Below are positions 59,180-64,000 of a DNA stretch of 64,000 nt, piece by piece. The position numbers and the translations under genes were made by a program. Where the stretch lies: positions 17,861,001-17,925,000 of the forward strand of contig OY727095.1 in the NCBI GenBank assembly GCA_963402885.1. Direction: 5' to 3'. Position 1 is the first letter of the stretch. Every line of letters begins with the position of its first letter. Under the pieces are notes generated by a model that made no database searches, had not been told where the DNA came from, and was given only the letters and a program-made list of their open reading frames with translations. Origin of the DNA: Antedon bifida. Lineage: Eukaryota > Echinodermata > Crinoidea > Comatulida > Antedonidae.

Positions 59180-59390
59180 TTTACAAAAAAGTGTGATGTG
59201 CCCAAATAATGGTAGTGATATGACATCATCCATGTCCATATGGGCACATCACAGTTATTTGTCACGTAAAGTGTAGAAAGAGCTTTAAGCTATCAAACTT
59301 CGTGACAAAAAATGTGATGTGTCCATATAATGGACACGATTATGTCATCTAACATATTTGGGCAAATCACACATTTTTTTTGTAAAAGCA
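59180..59390. repeat. two palindromic units (GTGATGTGCCC type)
   Basis: 59190-59255 begins GTGATGTGCCCAAATAATGG and ends CCATATGGGCACATCAC, an inverted repeat of about 25 bases per arm. A diverged second unit with GTGATGTGTCCATATAATGG and GGGCAAATCACA lies at 59311-59374. Non-coding. Confidence 0.65.
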
Positions 59391-59595
59391 GAGCGTAAAT
59401 AGTATATTTATCCTCTCCACCTTGGCCAAACTTAGCTGCAGATAATATTAAGAAATATATTAAGATTTGCTTTTTTTTTTGTTTTCTTTCAGGACTCATT
59501 TAAGCGAGACCGTCTAACTGGTTTGGACACCTTACAATATGAACTTATTCGTACGCATAAGCTGAAAATAGAGGGCGCTTCATGTACAATATATC

Positions 59596-60184
59596 CAGAG
59601 CCATATATAGAGAGAGTTACGACTTCGAATGGATTAGAAGCCATGTTTGTGTCCAACTATTCCTATGTAGCGTATGGAGTTAAGTCTTTTGTTTTGAAAA
59701 TGTATAACGTTCGAAAGGCTTTAATTATCGAATTTAATATCAAAACAATCAATTTGATTAAAGGTTTTTGTTAAAATAATAAAAAAATTATAAAGTTACT
59801 GCGAACATGATTTAAAACAACAAAAATAGCAATTTCGGAACGGCTCTGGTTGTGCGCTCCATGCACGCTCTACGCGTGCGCGTTTAGTTTGTACAGCGAT
59901 TCTCTATAGTAATGCATTGTTTTTACATTTTGTTGTTTAAAATCATGTTCGCAGTAACTTTATGATTTCGTTATTATCTTACCAAAAACCTTTAAACAAA
60001 TTGATTGTTTTGATATTAAATTCGATTTTTAAAGCCTTGTGAATGTTATACAATTTTTAAGCAAATGACTCGACTCCATACGCTACATAGGCATAGTTGG
60101 ACACAAACATGGCCGGCGTGCACACCACGTGACTTTCTAAAATCTGTGAACGCAATGCCGTAACTCTCTCTATATATGGCTCTG
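59596..60184. mobile_element. hAT-like foldback element, 589 bp, copy 1
   Basis: Begins CAGAGCCATATATAGAGAGA and ends TCTCTCTATATATGGCTCTG. The arms stay complementary for about 230-250 bases each (e.g. AACAAAATGTAAAAAC-type loop edges, GTTACTGCGAACATGAT against ATCATGTTCGCAGTAAC) around a ~100-base centre with GCACGCTCTACGCGTGCGCG. Flanked by AATATATC on both sides (59588-59595, 60185-60192). Short open frames inside are by-products. Confidence 0.8.
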
Positions 60185-60192
60185 AATATATC

Positions 60193-61234
60193 CAGAGCCA
60201 TATATATAAAGAGTTACGACATTGAAAATTAGAAGCCATTTTTGTGTCAAAGAATTCGCACGCTGAGGGCGCGCGTGTCTCTTTTGTATCAGAGCCATAT
60301 ATATAAAGAGTTACGACATTGGATTATAGTCACGTGATATGCAGATCAATTTGTGTCAAACTTGTCTTCGTTAATGCATGTAAAGTATAGGAGCAAGAAA
60401 ATACTTTAAACTTTTTCTTATATTTAAAAAAATGTAGTTGCACATTTTACGGTGAAATATCGATGTGCACAGCGTACAGAAGTACTTGCGGCAAAGAATA
60501 TTGCGCGCGCGTGCGCTAGTACATTACAAAGTTCGATTGATTGATTTTGGAACGAAACATCCCATAACTACGTCCTATTAATAACAATTATGTAATATTT
60601 TCAATTCATAATGCATGCTTTGATGACTAAATAAAATAATATAGTGTCGTGGATATATTTGTTAATATATTGAATAGGGTATGAACAATATTAAAATAAT
60701 AAAGGCAAATTATTACAAATGAAATGATGAACGAGTCTCTGAAAGTTTGTGTCAAAAACACACAGAGAGCCATATACTGTATAAAAAGAGGGATGAATTT
60801 GTGTGTTTTTTGTATTGATTCTTGCTTTGATGTATCCTGACTTGTATGTAGGCCCTAGCATTTATTCTTTTGTTATTATAGACACAATATATATATGTTA
60901 CCAAATTAATACCATTAATAAAATTAATTACTAAAATAAAAACGGAATATAAGCGTTATTTCATAGACAAAAAAATCTAAAAATAATGCATTAACTACAG
61001 GAAAACGCTATACAAAATAGACGCGCGCGCCCTCAGCGTGCGAATTCTTTGACACAAAAATGGCTTCTAATTTTCAATGTCGTAACTCTTTATATATATG
61101 GCTCTGTTTTGTATCAGAGCCATATATAGAAAACGCTATACAAAAGAGACGCGCGCGCCCTCAGCGTGCGAATTCTTTGACACAAAAATGGCTTCTAATT
61201 TTCAATGTCGTAACTCTTTATATATATGGCTCTG
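60193..61234. mobile_element. hAT-like inverted element with a MITE inside
   Basis: Ends (60193-60289 and 61138-61234) are inverted copies of the 97-base right end of the 816-bp MITE. Flanked by AATATATC on both sides (60185-60192, 61235-61242). Interrupted by the 60290-61106 element. Confidence 0.7.
60290..61106. mobile_element. hAT-like MITE, 817 bp, inserted in a relative
   Basis: Nearly identical to 57573-58388. Flanked by TTTTGTAT at 60282-60289 and 61107-61114, a clear 8-bp duplication made from the host element's own sequence. Confidence 0.8.
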
Positions 61235-61242
61235 AATATATC

Positions 61243-61704
61243 CAGAGCCATATATAGAGAGAGTTACGACTTCGAATGGATTAGAAGCCATGTTTGTGTC
61301 CAACTATTCCTATGTAGCGTATGGAGTTGAGTCTTTTGTTTTGAAAATGTATAACGTTCAAAAGGCTTTAATTATCGAATTTAATATCAAAACAATCAAT
61401 TTGATTAAAGGTTTTTGTTAAAATAATAAAAAAATTATAAAGTTACTGCGAACATGATTAAAAACAACAAAAATAGCAATTTCGGAACGGCTCTGGTTGT
61501 GCGCTCCATGCACGCTCTACGCGTGCGCGTTTAGTTTGTACAGCGATTCTCTATAGTAATGCATTGTTTTTACATTTTGTTGTTTAAAAATCATGTTCGC
61601 AGTAACTTTATGATTTCGTTATTATCTTAACAAAAACCTTTAAACAAATTGATTGTTTTGATATTAAATTCGATATTTAAAGCCTTGTGAATGTTATACA
61701 TTTC
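61243..61704. mobile_element. foldback element, copy 2, right end cut
   Basis: Same left arm and centre as copy 1, preceded by the same AATATATC. The right arm stops at about 61700, where GGGGCGGATCCAGAGG and a long G-run begin. Confidence 0.75.
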
Positions 61705-62316
61705 TGGGGCGGATCCAGAGGGGGGGGGGGGGGGGGGGGGGGTCCACGGGGTCCGGACCCCCCCCTAAATTTTAAGGGTGCCCTTTTTTTAGAGGTTCAA
61801 TATTTTATTTGTGTGACATATTTGTGTGTATATTAGTATGCACAGAGTAGGCTACACTAACCCCAAAAATAAAAACAGAAATTTATCACAATGAGCGCGA
61901 TGTTAAGTTACGGCGGCCGATCAAAGAGCATCGTGAGAGGTGGTGACGCGTGATGATCTCTACTTAAACTTCTAAAAATAGATCGTTTCACATACTACAG
62001 AGGGCGCATGTAAACTTTTTACGATTCAACACCGCGTACGTTACCATGCGCGCTATGTCATTGACTCGATTATTTGTCCATTGGTAAACACATTTTTATG
62101 TATTATTATTCTGAAAATAATTGAACTGTAAACATAATTCTTTTGAGTATTTGTTTATTTACATATCATTCCATCAGATCAACTATTTTTTATTTCCATT
62201 ACATCCAACCAAACATGTAAAAAATGTAGTTAAAATATCGTACTATCTAGCGCGTACGACCATACGCGGTAGATTGTTTACTAAAAAATCATCGAAATTA
62301 GACTATTCAACCTTGT
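61705..62316. other. G-run, hairpin and spacer
   Basis: A run of over 20 G at about 61719-61742, followed by GGTCCACGGGGTCCGGACCC and a C-run, makes a strong GC hairpin. The GGCGGATCCAG end looks like the terminus of another repeat. The rest has no supported gene. Confidence 0.45.
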
Positions 62317-62576
62317 TTTTGTAGTTGAGCCTCTCATGACCTGGGATTTGTTTGTCTTCCTATGCCAAGATAATATAGTTCTACAAGTTGAAGCCATGTG
62401 CTTTTTTCTCTGAGAAATATTTATTATAAGTGCCAAAAAAAATGTTTTTTTCTCGATATGAAGCCTTTATTATTCAAATCTTTTAAAGAAAAATCACACA
62501 TACCATAAAGAAGGTTCATTTATTTCATTTTTGAAACAATATTTGTGAAAATTACGTGAGGCTCAACTACAAAACC
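62317..62576. mobile_element. small MITE with GTAGTTGAGCCTC ends
   Basis: TTTTGTAGTTGAGCCTC at about 62318 and its reverse complement GAGGCTCAACTACAAAA at about 62559. 260 bases, non-coding. The target duplication is not clear. Confidence 0.55.
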
Positions 62577-62910
62577 ACCATTTTGTGATATGATGTCATC
62601 GTAAGCCAATCAAAGCTGAGCTTTCCCGCGATCGGCAGAGCTCACGGTTGAATGATTTTGGATTCTGGCTATTTGATTGGTGGACGCGAATCACCCACAG
62701 CGGAATGTTTTCTCTCGCGTGTACCAAGAAGTCACGTGATCTCTCTGTACTGAACGGTACTACACAAATTTAGAGCAATGAATTTGTACGAATTCCGTTA
62801 AATAAACAACTCTATATATTTTATAAACATTTAATAACATATTTTATTGATATTTCCAATGTTGATATATAAAAGAAATTACTATAAAACGTAATTATAT
62901 GTAATTATTT
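62577..62910. other. spacer
   Basis: No supported feature. CACGTGATC word at 62733. Confidence 0.35.
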
Positions 62911-63343
62911 CAGCGTGCGAATTCTTTGACACAAAAATGGCTTCTAATTTTCAATGTCGTAACTCTTTATATATAATAATGGCTCTGAATATATCCAGAG
63001 CCATATATAGAGAGAGTTACGACTTCGAATGGATTAGAAGCCATGTTTGTGTCCAACTATTCCTATGTAGCGTATGGAGTTGAGTCTTTTGTTTTGAAAA
63101 TGTATAACGTTCAAAAGGCTTTAATTATCGAATTTAATATCAAAACAATCAATTTGATTAAAGGTTTTTGTTAAAATAATAAAAAAATTATAAAGTTACT
63201 GCGAACATGATTAAAAACAACAAAAATAGCAATTTCGGAACGGCTCTGGTTGTGCGCTCCATGCACGCTCTACGCGTGCGCGTTTAGTTTGTACAGCGAT
63301 TCTCTATAGTAATGCATTGTTTTTACATTTTGTTGTTTAAAAC
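62911..63343. mobile_element. hAT-like right end plus foldback copy 3
   Basis: 62911-62987 is the right end of the 816-bp MITE. The 8 bases AATATATC follow, then foldback left arm and centre (62996-63343), cut at TTGTTTAAAA. Same junction as at 60185 and 61235. Confidence 0.75.
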
Positions 63344-64000
63344 AGTCGGAGAGCCGCGTTGGGAAATATGACCGTTATCGCTGAATTTTCGACTTCGCAT
63401 GACGTCATAAATTTTAGAAGCCCTCTCTCGGCACAGAAGCATCAACGTTTCGCGCGAAAACATTAGCATAAAGTATACGTCATTTAATAGCTGTTTAATA
63501 AACATTAGTAGGCGAAAAATTAACCATATATGGTAAGATCAGTTCCTTATATGTTTAAGATGTCGCAGGTCACCTAATTTTCTGAATAATTTGTTGGATT
63601 TGTTGTCAGCGACAATTTCTTTCCAAAGTTCGTGTGCGTCCGTCAAAACTGAAGTTTTCTAACAGGTGTTTGTTTACAAATTTTCCATTAGTGGGATTTG
63701 CATCCCATACAGTGAATTACCAAAAAACCGACGTATATGGATAGAGTAAGTATCAATAGTCTGTTTTACGTTAAAATTGGCTTGAAACCCTATTTAAGCT
63801 TCCTATAGCGAACATTTTAAAAAAGGTCCTCATGTCATATATTGTTACGTCTCGCGGCACTAGTTCCGTCGTGTGTGGTGCATGGTGTGTTGATTGTGGT
63901 TGTTGTAGGTGAGTATATGCACGACCTGGTGGATCGTTGTCGTATTATATCGGCCTAGGCCTAGTAACATGTTCTGTTAATAATTTAAATACTTTAGTTA
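63344..64000. other. end of window; no supported gene
   Basis: Contains GTAAGT- and GTGAGT-type donor-like sites (about 63746 and 63910), the first just after a short ATG stretch. With no visible partner exon I do not call a gene. A TAGGCCTA-type word lies near 63955. Confidence 0.35.

Noticed and set aside
59523-59774. 83-codon frame crossing the foldback element
   Set aside because: Made mostly of transposon arm sequence; not kept as a gene.
63710-63920. Possible first exon with GTAAGT/GTGAGT donors at the window end
   Set aside because: No partner exon in the window and only a few codons after ATG; cannot be supported.
1-64000. LTR retrotransposon, retrovirus or Polinton remains
   Set aside because: I saw no protease, integrase, capsid, envelope or paired LTR signal; the reverse-transcriptase pieces are all of the non-LTR type.

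Overview
The window looks like a nuclear segment of a metazoan genome. Genes have many small exons with GT-AG introns, promoters carry TATA and CCAAT boxes, and the sequence is AT-rich and crowded with LINE pieces, inverted-repeat DNA transposons and satellites. The very frequent TAGGCCTA/CCTAGG words, an ApoL-like gene and this repeat mix suggest a marine deuterostome invertebrate, perhaps an echinoderm. That placement is an inference from style and not a match I could check. I saw no bacterial-type gene, CRISPR array, LTR element, retrovirus or Polinton.

The main genes are three copies of one family that joins a long coiled coil to a kinase-like domain. Copy A (1-741) is only a 3' piece and is broken. 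Copy B (5053-12604) can be read through 28 exons with the frame kept at every junction (about 1,109 residues). Copy C (50283-55896) has 17 exons (about 804 residues) apart from one base missing in an A-run of exon 14. The coiled coil is built from near-identical 84-bp exons. Each encodes 28 residues (four heptads), sits in a ~200-bp exon-intron unit, and has phase-2 ends on both sides. B has 14 such exons in its homogeneous array; C has two. B and C lie in a segmental duplication that includes their promoters and nested MITEs.

A second family is apolipoprotein-L-like. One intact four-exon gene lies at 21637-19665 on the minus strand. Partial copies lie at 15495-15856 (+), 17118-16961 (-), 43730-42810 (-) and 46568-46051 (-). 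A third gene, a 135-residue protein I do not recognise, lies at 40589-41574 and probably has a TATA/CCAAT promoter and a non-coding first exon at about 37.2 kb.

The rest is repeat-rich. There is a LINE tail with an internal duplication at 14.7-15.3 kb, and a diverged 2.48-kb tandem repeat at 22.3-26.3 kb. A LINE nested in another LINE lies inside a minisatellite at 28.2-30.9 kb. Three almost identical 1,993-bp tandem copies lie at 30864-36842. A 20-bp satellite of about 66 units at 46.8-48.1 kb interrupts an ApoL copy. The last 8 kb hold a hAT-like family with clear 8-bp target duplications, including a foldback form and elements inserted into one another.

Nothing in the sequence shows that the kinase-like and ApoL-like families work together. 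Both are duplicated, partly broken and recombining, as fast-evolving (for example immune) families often are, but that is inference.
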